Shown: positions 55,904 through 64,000 of the stretch, in pieces
How positions within the stretch are numbered: the stretch's first letter is position 1
How the letters are laid out: every line of letters starts with the position of its first letter
DNA from: Janthinobacterium silvisoli
GTDB lineage: Bacteria; Pseudomonadota; Gammaproteobacteria; Burkholderiales; Burkholderiaceae_D
Direction: 5' to 3'
DNA: 64,000 bases
Assembly: GCF_014200725.1 (NCBI RefSeq)
Contig: NZ_JACHCL010000003.1
Location: 372,001 to 436,000, forward strand
Program-made: the position numbers and the translations under genes
The notes under the pieces: model-generated
What the model saw: the letters and a program-made list of their open reading frames with translations, nothing else
Databases searched by the model: none
What the model was told of the DNA's origin: nothing

Positions 55904-58813
55904 ATGTCGCGACATTGCAAGGCAGGACCACTCTTATTTACCTCCTTATTTACCTCCTTATTTACACCCTTACTTCCCCCCATCGTATTCGCATTGCAGT
56001 ACGCCTTCGCACCTGGCGCCATTCTGCTGGCCCTGCCTGCATTGGCGCAAGCCCAGGATAGTGCCACGGCGGCGCCGATCGCCCGCGTGGAAATTACCGG
56101 CTCAAACATCCGCCGCACGCAGGCTGAAACGGCATCGGCCGTGCAAACCCTGAGCGCCGCCGATATCGAAAAATCCGGCAAGTCCAGCGTGGCCGAACTG
56201 CTGCAGACGCTGGCCGTCGACAACCAGGGTTCGGTCCCCACCACCTTCGGCAATGGCTTCGCTGCCGGCGCCTCCGGCATCTCGCTGCGGGGCCTGGGCA
56301 CCGCCTCGACCCTGGTACTGCTGAACGGGCGCCGGGTGGCGCCGTATGGCCTGGCCGACGATGGGCAAAAGGTCTTTGCCGACCTGAACATCATTCCGCT
56401 CGACGCCGTCGAGCGCGTGGAAATCCTCAAGGATGGCGCCTCGGCTATTTATGGCTCCGATGCGATTGCCGGCGTGGTCAATGTGATTTTGCGGCGCGAC
56501 TTCCAGGGCACCACGATCAAAGGCAATTACGGCAAGACCAAATACTGGGATGGCCGCGATGCGCACGCGGCCATCATGCATGGTTTCGGCGATATCGACA
56601 CCGACCGCTACAACGTGCTGCTCAATCTGGAATACAGTGAAAAGGCACCGATCTGGAACCGCGACCGGGACGGACGCGGCGCCGTCGGCCGCAGCGACTT
56701 GCGCGACCTGGGCTTCAGTGCACAGCAGGCGCTGGGCGGCACGGGCGCGATCACCACCAACAATGCGGCCGGCAGCGCCATCAACGGCAACGTGCGCAAC
56801 CCCGGCACGCTCGATTACTACAACCGCGGCAACCTGGCCGGCGTGGGTTTCACGCGCACCTTTCCGGCAGCGGCCTGCAGCAACTTCACCACGCACCCGC
56901 AGGGCGATCCGGGTGGCGGCTGTTTGACTGATGCCGCGCAACAATACGGGCAAATCCAGCCCCAGCAAAAGAACCTCAACTTCTTCGGCCGTGGCGCCTG
57001 GCAACTGAGCTCAGAGTTGCAAACCTATGCCGAGGTCAACCTGTATCACAGCGAATCGACCTCGCAAACGACACCATCGACGGTCAGCGGTTCGGTGGGT
57101 TATCCAGGCGGCCCCGTCAGCAATGCAGGCGTCTCGCTGGGCGCCACGCATCCGGACAACCCCTACTTTGGCACCGATGCCCGCCTGCGCTACCTGGCAG
57201 GCGACGTGGGGCCGCGCGTATCGAACATCGATTCCACCTTCCAGCGCTATGTGCTCGGTATCAAGGGCACGCTTGCCGGCTGGGATATCGACAGCGCCCT
57301 GCTGTACTCGCAAAACCGGGTATCGAACGAGCAGAACGGCTATCTGCAGCGCGACGTGGCCTTTGCCCTGCTCAACCCCAGCGCCGTCAACGTGGCTGCC
57401 GCCAGCCTGAACCCTGCCTATGCCGCCCTGCCTGCGGGCAGCCTGTGGCGCATCGCGGAAAATGCCGGCCTCAATTCGCCGGCCCTGTATGCGGCGCTGT
57501 CGCCCACCATTTCTAACGATGCCAAGACGCATATAGCACAAATCGATTTCAAGGCCAGCCGCGAAGTCGGCAAGCTGGACGGCGGCGCGCTGGGCGTGGC
57601 GGTCGGTGCAGAATTGCGTCACGAAGCGACGGAGTTGCAGCCGACTACGGGTACAGAACGGGGCAATATCATCGGCCTCGGCTACTCCGCCTACAAAGGC
57701 AGCCGCAACGCCTCGGCCATCTATGCCGAAGTCCTGGCGCCGGTGCTCAGCCAGGTGGAGCTGTCGGGCGCCTTGCGCGCCGACCATTTCAGCGACGTGG
57801 GCAATTCCTACACGCCAAAGGTGGGCATCAAATGGACGCCGCTGCGCGAACTGGCCTTGCGCGGCACGTTCGCCAAGGGCTTTCGCGCTCCCAGCGCGGC
57901 AGAGAACGGCGTCGGTGGCCTGGCAGCATTCTCCACGGCAACCGATCCATTGCGCTGCGCGCTCGGCGTCGCTGCCGCCTGCAATCCCGCTTCGATCGCC
58001 ATCATCACCTCGCCCAATCCGAACCTGTCGCCAGAACGCTCGCGCAGCTACTCTCTGGGCGCCATCTGGGACCCGCTTCCCCGCACCAGCGTCTCGGTCG
58101 ACCTGTGGCAAATCCGCCGCAAGAATGAAATCAACCAGGAACAAACAGATACGGCGATTGCCGAAGGCCATGTGGCGCGCGACCCATCGACTGCCACCGG
58201 CATATCGGGCGACCCTGGCGCCATCACGGCCGTGCTGGCCAACTATGTCAATTCGGCGCAGACGACGGTGCGCGGCATCGACGTCGATGGCCGCCAGCGC
58301 TTCATCCTGGGCAGCGATTATGGCAGCCTGACCTTCGACGTGAAATGGACCCATCTGTACAAATGGCTGCGCACGGAGCAGGATGGCACGCAGCGCGATT
58401 TTGCCGGCACGCATGGTAATTGCGACGTTTCCAACTGCATGGGTACGCCGAGCAACCGTGTCAACCTGGGCATCACCTGGGAGCGCCAGAACTGGCGCGT
58501 CTCGACCAACCTCAACTACCGCGGTGCGCTCGACAATGTACTGTTCAAGAACGATCCCGACGGCTGCGCCACGCATTTTGCCGACGGTTCAGATGCGCCG
58601 CGCGGCTGCCGCATCGCCTCGTTCACCAGCGTGGACCTGACTGCCCGCTGGCTGGCCACGCCCAAGCTGGAAGCCTATGCATCGATCCAGAACCTGTTCG
58701 ACAAGATCGCCCCGCTTGACCCATTGACCTACGGTGCCACCGGCTACAACCCGCTCGACTACGCGGGCGCGGCAGGACGGTTCTTTAGCGCGGGATTGAA
58801 GTACAAGTTCTGA
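55904..58813 (+). CDS. TonB-dependent receptor 6 of the array
   Basis: 969 residues. Start has GGGAG six bases before. The N terminus is unusual, with a leucine/phenylalanine repeat (LLFTSLFTSLFTPLLPP) before a signal-like end ALAQAQ; then IARVEITGSNIRR. The plug has ISLRGLGTASTLVLLNGRRVAPYG and VEILKDGASAIYGSDAIAGVVNVILRRDF; the barrel ends GLKYKF. It groups with receptor 1 by shared FGNGFAAG, the FAGTHGNCDVSNC loop, GCATHFADGSDAPRGCRIASFTS and KIAPLDPLTYGA. Convergent with tldD over a shared hairpin. The substrate is unknown. Confidence 0.93.
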   Translation: MSRHCKAGPLLFTSLFTSLFTPLLPPIVFALQYAFAPGAILLALPALAQAQDSATAAPIARVEITGSNIRRTQAETASAVQTLSAADIEKSGKSSVAELLQTLAVDNQGSVPTTFGNGFAAGASGISLRGLGTASTLVLLNGRRVAPYGLADDGQKVFADLNIIPLDAVERVEILKDGASAIYGSDAIAGVVNVILRRDFQGTTIKGNYGKTKYWDGRDAHAAIMHGFGDIDTDRYNVLLNLEYSEKAPIWNRDRDGRGAVGRSDLRDLGFSAQQALGGTGAITTNNAAGSAINGNVRNPGTLDYYNRGNLAGVGFTRTFPAAACSNFTTHPQGDPGGGCLTDAAQQYGQIQPQQKNLNFFGRGAWQLSSELQTYAEVNLYHSESTSQTTPSTVSGSVGYPGGPVSNAGVSLGATHPDNPYFGTDARLRYLAGDVGPRVSNIDSTFQRYVLGIKGTLAGWDIDSALLYSQNRVSNEQNGYLQRDVAFALLNPSAVNVAAASLNPAYAALPAGSLWRIAENAGLNSPALYAALSPTISNDAKTHIAQIDFKASREVGKLDGGALGVAVGAELRHEATELQPTTGTERGNIIGLGYSAYKGSRNASAIYAEVLAPVLSQVELSGALRADHFSDVGNSYTPKVGIKWTPLRELALRGTFAKGFRAPSAAENGVGGLAAFSTATDPLRCALGVAAACNPASIAIITSPNPNLSPERSRSYSLGAIWDPLPRTSVSVDLWQIRRKNEINQEQTDTAIAEGHVARDPSTATGISGDPGAITAVLANYVNSAQTTVRGIDVDGRQRFILGSDYGSLTFDVKWTHLYKWLRTEQDGTQRDFAGTHGNCDVSNCMGTPSNRVNLGITWERQNWRVSTNLNYRGALDNVLFKNDPDGCATHFADGSDAPRGCRIASFTSVDLTARWLATPKLEAYASIQNLFDKIAPLDPLTYGATGYNPLDYAGAAGRFFSAGLKYKF
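55933..55968 (+). repeat. Three 12-bp repeats in the receptor 6 signal region
   Basis: CTTATTTACCTC twice, then CTTATTTACACC (55933-55944, 55945-55956, 55957-55968). Each codes for four residues (LFTS-like), so slippage stays in frame. Confidence 0.85.
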
Positions 58814-58823
58814 GGAAAGACTG

Positions 58824-58852
58824 GCTTGTCCCTGCGCCGGGCTGGGACAAGC
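58824..58852. terminator. Convergent hairpin (receptor 6 / tldD)
   Basis: GCTTGTCCC (58824-58832) and GGGACAAGC (58844-58852) form a perfect 9-bp stem between the two converging stops. On the plus strand a short T run (AGTTTT) follows; on the minus strand there is none. Confidence 0.7.
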
Positions 58853-58864
58853 AGTTTTGGAAAA

Positions 58865-60325
58865 TCAAGCAGTGCCACCAACCGTGATGCCATCGAGGCG
58901 CAAGGTAGGCTGCCCCACACCTACCGGCACGCTCTGCCCTTCCTTGCCGCACACGCCCACGCCCGAATCGAGGCGCATGTCGTTGCCGATCATGGAAACG
59001 CGATTCAGCACATCGGGGCCGTTGCCGATCAGGGTCGCCCCCTTGACTGGATAGCTGAGCTTGCCGTTTTCGATCATGTAGGCTTCGCTGGCCGAGAAGA
59101 CGAACTTGCCGTTCGTGATATCGACCTGGCCGCCGCCAAAGTTCACCGCATACAAGCCGTTCTTGACGGAAGCCAGGATGTCGCCGGGATCCTTGTCGCC
59201 GCCCAGCATGTAGGTGTTGGTCATGCGCGGCATCGGCAGGTGCGCGAACGATTCGCGCCGCGCATTGCCCGTCACCGGCATTTTCATCAAGCGCGCATTC
59301 ATGGTGTCCTGGATATAGCCTTTCAGGATGCCATCTTCGATCAACGTCGTGCATTGCGTGGGGTTGCCTTCGTCGTCGATATTGAGCGAACCGCGGCGGC
59401 CCGACAAGGTACCGTCATCGACCACGGTGACGCCCCTGGCGGCCACGCGCTCGCCGATGCGGCCCGAAAACGCGGATGATCCCTTGCGGTTGAAATCGCC
59501 TTCCAGGCCATGGCCTATGGCTTCGTGCAAGAGGATGCCGGGCCAGCCCGGCCCCAGCACGATGGTCATCGGGCCGGCTGGCGCGGGGCGCGCTTCCAGG
59601 TTCACCAAGGCTGAATTGACGGCGTCGCTGGCATATTGTTCCAGCACGGCGTCGCTGAAATAGTCATAACTGAAACGCCCACCGCCTCCCGAAGAACCCG
59701 TTTCACGGCGGCCATTCTGTTCCGCGATCACCGTCAGCGAGAGCCGTACCAGGGGCCGGATATCGGCCGCCAGCAGACCATCGCTGCGCAGCACCAGCAC
59801 CACATCGTATTCAGCGGCCAGGCCAGCCATCACTTGCACCACGCGCGGGTCTTTGGCACGCGCCATTTTTTCCACGCGCTCCAGCAATTGCACTTTGGCC
59901 GTCGCATCGAGCGAAGCGAGCGGGTCGTTCGGCAGATACAGCGAACGGCCGCCCTGGAGCTGCGTCTGGCCCGCTACCTTGATCTTGCCAGCGCCCGCGC
60001 GCGCAATCGTGCGCGTGGCCGCTGCCGCTTCCAGCAAGGCCCGTTCGGAAATCTCATCCGAATAGGAAAAAGCCGTCTTGTCACCAGACACGGCACGCAC
60101 GCCGACGCCCTGGTCGATGGAAAAACTGCCCGTCTTGACGATGCCTTCTTCCAGGCTCCAGCCTTCACTCTTGGTGAACTGGAAATACAGATCGGCGTAA
60201 TCGACCTTGTGCGTAAACATCGTGCCCAGCGCCTTGAGCAGCTTGTCTTCGTCGAGGCCGAACGGCGTCAACAAAATATCGCGCGCCACGGCCAGGCTGG
60301 ACAGATTAGGTTCAAATGAGATCAT
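58865..60325 (-). CDS. tldD: Metalloprotease TldD
   Basis: 486 residues. Subunit of the TldD/TldE protease complex, which matures small peptides and clears unfolded peptides. The metal-binding motif HEAIGHGLEGD is present (HExxxH at about 267-272), as is the C-terminal Cys in GVCGKEGQ. The N-terminal DUF-type domain and GNARRESF are typical. It follows nit and yhdP on the same strand, the normal order in this group; tldE (pmbA) is not in the window. The ribosome-binding site is weak, but the start matches the family. Confidence 0.96.
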   Translation of the reverse strand: MISFEPNLSSLAVARDILLTPFGLDEDKLLKALGTMFTHKVDYADLYFQFTKSEGWSLEEGIVKTGSFSIDQGVGVRAVSGDKTAFSYSDEISERALLEAAAATRTIARAGAGKIKVAGQTQLQGGRSLYLPNDPLASLDATAKVQLLERVEKMARAKDPRVVQVMAGLAAEYDVVLVLRSDGLLAADIRPLVRLSLTVIAEQNGRRETGSSGGGGRFSYDYFSDAVLEQYASDAVNSALVNLEARPAPAGPMTIVLGPGWPGILLHEAIGHGLEGDFNRKGSSAFSGRIGERVAARGVTVVDDGTLSGRRGSLNIDDEGNPTQCTTLIEDGILKGYIQDTMNARLMKMPVTGNARRESFAHLPMPRMTNTYMLGGDKDPGDILASVKNGLYAVNFGGGQVDITNGKFVFSASEAYMIENGKLSYPVKGATLIGNGPDVLNRVSMIGNDMRLDSGVGVCGKEGQSVPVGVGQPTLRLDGITVGGTA

Positions 60326-60349
60326 GTCTATCTATTCTTAAAATTCAAT

Positions 60350-61150
60350 TTACATGGTGCGGTGTGCCAGGGCTGGCAGCGATTCGCGCACGCCAGCCAG
60401 GAACAGGGTATCGATGTCACCTATCACCACGCCCTCGCCTTCCGGCAATACCGCCTTGATCTCGCCCCAGGGATCGATCAGCATGCTGTGGCCCCAGGTA
60501 CGGCGCCCGTTCGGATGCAGGCCGCCCTGCGCCGACGCCAGCACATAGCACTGGTTTTCAATCGCACGCGCGCGCAGCAGCACTTCCCAGTGAGCACGGC
60601 CAGTCGTATGGGTGAAGGCGGCCGGCAGCACGATCAGCGCGCAATCGCCCATCGCCCGGTACAGCTCAGGGAAACGCAAGTCATAACAGACGGACAGGCC
60701 GACCCGGCCAAATGGCATTTCGATGCTGCGTACCTGGCTACCGGCAACGATGGTGCGCGATTCGTTGTATGACTCGGCGCCGCGCGTAAAACCAAACAGG
60801 TGGATCTTGTCGTAACGGCCGGCCGGCTCGCCTTGCGGGTCATACACCAGAGTGGTGTTGAGGACCTTGCCAGCTTGCTCCGAGACCAGCGGCAAGGTAC
60901 CGCCGATCAGCCAGATGCCGTGCCGGCGGGCCATCTGCGCCATGCCATCCTGGATGGGTCCGCTACCGGCCTGTTCGGCATGGGCCAGCTTGTCTGTCTC
61001 TTGCTGGCCCATGATGGCCCAGTATTCAGGCAAGACCACCAGCTTGGCGCCGCCAGCCGCCGCCTGCGCCACCAGGCGCTGCGCGGTGGCCAGGTTTTCC
61101 TCGACGGAGGGCGAGGAAATCATTTGTATTGCTGCCACTGTATGCATCAT
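60350..61150 (-). CDS. Carbon-nitrogen hydrolase (Nit-type, deaminated glutathione amidase-like)
   Basis: 266 residues. Nitrilase-superfamily catalytic triad visible: Glu in VLPEYW (42), Lys in YDKIHLF (115), Cys in LSVCYDLRFPEL (155). This pattern and length fit the Nit1/NitA-like branch that repairs deaminated glutathione. The first of two adjacent ATGs has AGGTGAC in front. It sits between yhdP and tldD, 24 bases upstream of tldD, in one likely operon. A 10-bp repeat precedes it. Confidence 0.9.
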   Translation of the reverse strand: MMHTVAAIQMISSPSVEENLATAQRLVAQAAAGGAKLVVLPEYWAIMGQQETDKLAHAEQAGSGPIQDGMAQMARRHGIWLIGGTLPLVSEQAGKVLNTTLVYDPQGEPAGRYDKIHLFGFTRGAESYNESRTIVAGSQVRSIEMPFGRVGLSVCYDLRFPELYRAMGDCALIVLPAAFTHTTGRAHWEVLLRARAIENQCYVLASAQGGLHPNGRRTWGHSMLIDPWGEIKAVLPEGEGVVIGDIDTLFLAGVRESLPALAHRTM

Positions 61151-61160
61151 GTCACCTATC

Positions 61161-61198
61161 GTTCAGCTTGGTTCAGCTTGGTTCAGCTTGGTTCAGCT
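61161..61198 (-). repeat. 10-bp tandem repeat between yhdP and the amidase gene
   Basis: GTTCAGCTTG three times, then GTTCAGCT, filling most of the 55-bp gap, eleven bases before the amidase start on the minus strand. The unit is near one helical turn. Confidence 0.9.
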
Positions 61199-61205
61199 AT
61201 TGCGC

Positions 61206-64000
61206 TTACTTCGCGACCGCCTCCGGCGTCGAGGCCGCAGCAGGGACCGGCTCCAATTTACCACCATCGAGCTTGGTCACCACGGGCGACTTCCACGGTC
61301 CGGCGATCTGCATATGGTAAGTCAGCGCCTTCATGACCGGCGCGCGCAGAAAGAGTTGCGCCAAAAAGCTGCCAATGCCAATCACCGGGTTGACGGCCAG
61401 CGCATACACCAGGGGGCCTGTCCCCAGATTAAATTCCGGTATCACCACCACGTGCAGATTGGTCGTTTCATGGTCGATATCGGCCGTGCCATCCATCAAT
61501 ACCGTTGCCGCCACGCCATGCATCTTCAGATTATCGGTGGTCACCACGCCGCGCTTGATGCTGGCATTGGCCGTGATGCCATCGAAGGCCAGGCCTTCGG
61601 AAAACACGTCATGGAAATCGAGTTTCAGCAAACGGGGCAAGGCTTGCAAGCTCAGTACGCCCAACAGCTTGGCCGCGCCCGGGTCTTGCTTGAGGAACTG
61701 GCCCGACTCCACGTTCATCTCGATATTCCCGGACAGGGTCGGAATATCGAGCGAATATGGCAAGCCGTTCCAGGCGATGTCGCCGCTCAGGCGGCCCTTG
61801 CCGCGACGCAAGGTATCGACAAAGCCGAAGCGGTCCAGCAGCTTGCCGGCGTCGACGATATCGAGTCCGAAGCGCAGGCTGGTGGTGCTCTGGCCATCCT
61901 TGAGTATCCATTTACCGTTGCCGCTCAAGGCGCCGTCGGGATTTGATAATTGCAACTTGCCGACACGCCATTCGCGCCCGCCGGCCGCCATGGTGTTATA
62001 CGCTTGCAGTTCCAGCCGGCCGATCTTTTTATTGAACAATTCAAACTGCTCGGCGACGATATCGAGCGAGGGGATCGATTGTGCGCTGCTCTTGCCTTCC
62101 AGCAGGTTTTTCACATCGTTTGCGGCCGATTCGGGAATGATCAGCGACGACAGCCGCGCCGTCATCTTGCCAAGGCCGGAAGGCGTTTCCAGCCAGGTTA
62201 CATAACCGGATACTTGCTTGGCGTCGATATTGGCTTGCCACACATCCTTTTGATGCGTGGCGCCCACCACCACGTTTTCCAGTTTGCGCTCACCCAGCAT
62301 CAGCTCGCTGGCGCGCGCCGCCATCACGTCCGGCACCACATATTGCGCAAAATCGGGCGCGTCGCCATCCGCGCCAGCATCGCTGCCCCCGGCCGTGCCG
62401 CCGCCCGCGATTGCACTGCCGGCGGCGATCCAGCTGTCCACGTCGAGCGACTTCATGTTCACGTTGAGCATCATGCCGCTGTCCGGTTCAGGCGCCGGCA
62501 CATTGACGCCGATGCCACCGCGCACCAGGCGCCAGGCTTCCTTGCCCTGTTTCTGGCGCTGGTAGCGCGCGGCGATGCCGTTTGCCAGATTGATGCGGAT
62601 ATCGTCCGTGCGCAGACCGGCCGGGTTGGCGGCATTACCGGTCAAGGTAAAGCGCAGCGGCAGGCTGTCGCCGGCGGCCTTTTTCAGGGGCGCCGGGAAG
62701 TCCAGGCCCAGGCCATTCAATGGCGATTCGACATTGACTACCAGCAAATGATCACGGGCGGTGATCAAGCCGTTATAGCGGGCGCCGCCATTCAAGTGTT
62801 TCGCCAGCCGCTGCACCACAGGTGTGGGATAGGTTTTGCGCAAGCCATCGACCGTCATGTTGCCGGCGATCTTGACCTGGATGGAATTGTCGGGCTGCGT
62901 ACCGCCCGAGACAGCCACCAACCCACCGAGCAGATTGCCGTTCAGACCGTTCAGGTTCACGCCCTTTTCGTTGAACTCGATCTTGCCTTGCGTGCCCAGC
63001 ACAGGGGGCATGTCATGGAACAACACCACGTCATTGCCGGCCAGCTGCAAACTGCCCTGCACGGTCGATTCCAGCAAGCGTTCGATCGGCAAGTGCAGTT
63101 TCAGGGCCAGCTTGGCGTTGCCGGTGGCCGTCGTTTCATCGGTGAAATGATCGATCCAGGCCAGCACCGGGCTGTCAGTCACGTATTTGAGAAATTCCTG
63201 CATCGGGCCGGCGGCGTTGCCATCGATATCGAGCAGGGTGTCGAAGACGGTCAGGTCCGGTATCACGGCTTTGACATTGCTCAGGGCCACGCCACCGGTG
63301 GTGGCCGTGTCGCCGCGAATTTCCATGCGCGCGCGCTCGAACAGAAAACTGCCCTTGATCTTTTCCGCCTGCGGCCACAGCGGCGCCTTGCCGGCCAGCG
63401 GCCCGCTTTCGGCAAATTCGCCAGGCGCGTAGTTGAGCTTGCCATTGTCGATCTTGCCGGCCACACGGAATTCACCACGGCTACGCTCTGCCGCCGTGTC
63501 GGCCTTGAACGGGAAATGATCGAGTTCGCCGCGCAGGCGCAAGGTCACGTCGCGCGCCACGCCGCCTTCCAGCGCGCCAGTCAGCCAATGGCGCAAGTGT
63601 TCTGGCGTTTGCACCGGCAGGTAGCGGCCGATGGTGTTGACTTCAAAATTATCGAGTGTGCCAGTCAGGTCCACTTCGCCCAGGTTGCTGCCATCGAGCG
63701 GCATGCGGTGCGTGCCGTGCAAGCTGGCACGCAAGCCTTGCTGGTTGAAGTCCAGTTTGTCCAGGTTGACTTGCAGCATGTTGTTCGCTTCGAAGTCCCA
63801 GCGCGCCTGCATCTGGAACTGTTCGAACGGCAAAGCCGGATCACTGAGATAACTGGGCAATTGCAAGACCAGGCCGTGGGCATCGATATCGATCTTGCCG
63901 CCCTTGTCGCTGGCGTCTATCGTGCCGCTGAGCTTATCGAAACCGGGAATCGCGGGCGCGGCAGCCTGCGCCGGGCTGGTGGCGGTTTTGGCCATGGCCA
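61206..64000 (-). CDS. yhdP: YhdP-family AsmA-like envelope protein, C-terminal part (5' end outside window)
   Basis: At least 930 residues; the frame is open to the right edge, so the N terminus with its single membrane anchor is missing. YhdP is about 1270 residues in E. coli. The sequence is a long beta-rich run with DUF3971/AsmA-like parts (LEGGVARDVTLRLRGELDHFP; WRVGKLQLSNPDGALSGNGKW) and the C-terminal MHGVAATVLMDGTADIDHET then NPVIGIGSFLAQLFL. YhdP proteins move phospholipids across the periplasm to the outer membrane. It is co-oriented with nit and tldD. The Gln/Ser/Ala extension at the C terminus is normal variation. Confidence 0.9.
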   Translation of the reverse strand, partial: AMAKTATSPAQAAAPAIPGFDKLSGTIDASDKGGKIDIDAHGLVLQLPSYLSDPALPFEQFQMQARWDFEANNMLQVNLDKLDFNQQGLRASLHGTHRMPLDGSNLGEVDLTGTLDNFEVNTIGRYLPVQTPEHLRHWLTGALEGGVARDVTLRLRGELDHFPFKADTAAERSRGEFRVAGKIDNGKLNYAPGEFAESGPLAGKAPLWPQAEKIKGSFLFERARMEIRGDTATTGGVALSNVKAVIPDLTVFDTLLDIDGNAAGPMQEFLKYVTDSPVLAWIDHFTDETTATGNAKLALKLHLPIERLLESTVQGSLQLAGNDVVLFHDMPPVLGTQGKIEFNEKGVNLNGLNGNLLGGLVAVSGGTQPDNSIQVKIAGNMTVDGLRKTYPTPVVQRLAKHLNGGARYNGLITARDHLLVVNVESPLNGLGLDFPAPLKKAAGDSLPLRFTLTGNAANPAGLRTDDIRINLANGIAARYQRQKQGKEAWRLVRGGIGVNVPAPEPDSGMMLNVNMKSLDVDSWIAAGSAIAGGGTAGGSDAGADGDAPDFAQYVVPDVMAARASELMLGERKLENVVVGATHQKDVWQANIDAKQVSGYVTWLETPSGLGKMTARLSSLIIPESAANDVKNLLEGKSSAQSIPSLDIVAEQFELFNKKIGRLELQAYNTMAAGGREWRVGKLQLSNPDGALSGNGKWILKDGQSTTSLRFGLDIVDAGKLLDRFGFVDTLRRGKGRLSGDIAWNGLPYSLDIPTLSGNIEMNVESGQFLKQDPGAAKLLGVLSLQALPRLLKLDFHDVFSEGLAFDGITANASIKRGVVTTDNLKMHGVAATVLMDGTADIDHETTNLHVVVIPEFNLGTGPLVYALAVNPVIGIGSFLAQLFLRAPVMKALTYHMQIAGPWKSPVVTKLDGGKLEPVPAAASTPEAVAK

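Noticed and set aside
39341..58813. CRISPR or mobile-element-like repeats in the receptor array
   Set aside because: The repeats are paralogous coding regions and their leaders; there are no short regularly spaced direct repeats, transposase or target duplications.

Overview
The window is about 60% GC and looks like the chromosome of a beta-proteobacterium of the Burkholderiales, most likely Oxalobacteraceae (Janthinobacterium, Duganella or Massilia type). This rests on three things: the gene order scpB-rluB-rimP-nusA-infB-rbfA-truB-typA, a PEP-CTERM exopolysaccharide-sorting protein, and a very large number of TonB-dependent outer-membrane receptors (eight in 64 kb, one cut by the left edge). 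No rRNA, tRNA, CRISPR array, phage gene or transposase was recognised.

Layout. 1-9 kb: the end of a siderophore-type TonB receptor, a PEP-CTERM protein, unknown and lipoprotein genes, a periplasmic protein that is essentially only a TonB C-terminal domain, a methyl-accepting chemotaxis protein and dusA. 8.6-13.5 kb: a one-direction unit of a double TetR-type regulator, a TonB receptor and a secreted Ca2+-dependent phosphoinositide phospholipase C-like protein. 13.6-25.2 kb: a minus-strand core of translation and transcription genes (typA, truB, rbfA, infB, nusA, rimP) and, beyond a terminator, rluB and scpB. 25.7-31.2 kb: a tetR/amine oxidase divergent pair with two operator-like repeats, glucokinase, a DedA-rhodanese fusion and a secreted alpha/beta hydrolase. 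31.2-38.7 kb: an oligopeptide/dipeptide ABC operon with two substrate-binding proteins, one at each end. 39.3-58.8 kb: six TonB receptors in one direction, interrupted only by a reversed aroG. 58.9-64 kb: the minus-strand group yhdP (cut by the right edge), nit-type amidase and tldD.

The most striking regulatory element is upstream of aroG. A promoter, a 21-codon leader peptide with five Phe and two Tyr codons, and four alternating ACCGCC/GGCGGT segments ending in a T-rich terminator together form a textbook aromatic-amino-acid transcription attenuator.

The most striking gene arrangement is the array of six receptors beside the peptide ABC operon. Two neighbouring receptors (45.5 and 48.5 kb) are a tandem duplication that includes promoter and terminator DNA. 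Together the region could be an outer- and inner-membrane uptake route for peptides, but the substrate is an inference. Start codons were moved from the longest reading frame wherever a Shine-Dalgarno site, a signal peptide or family alignment favoured an internal start.
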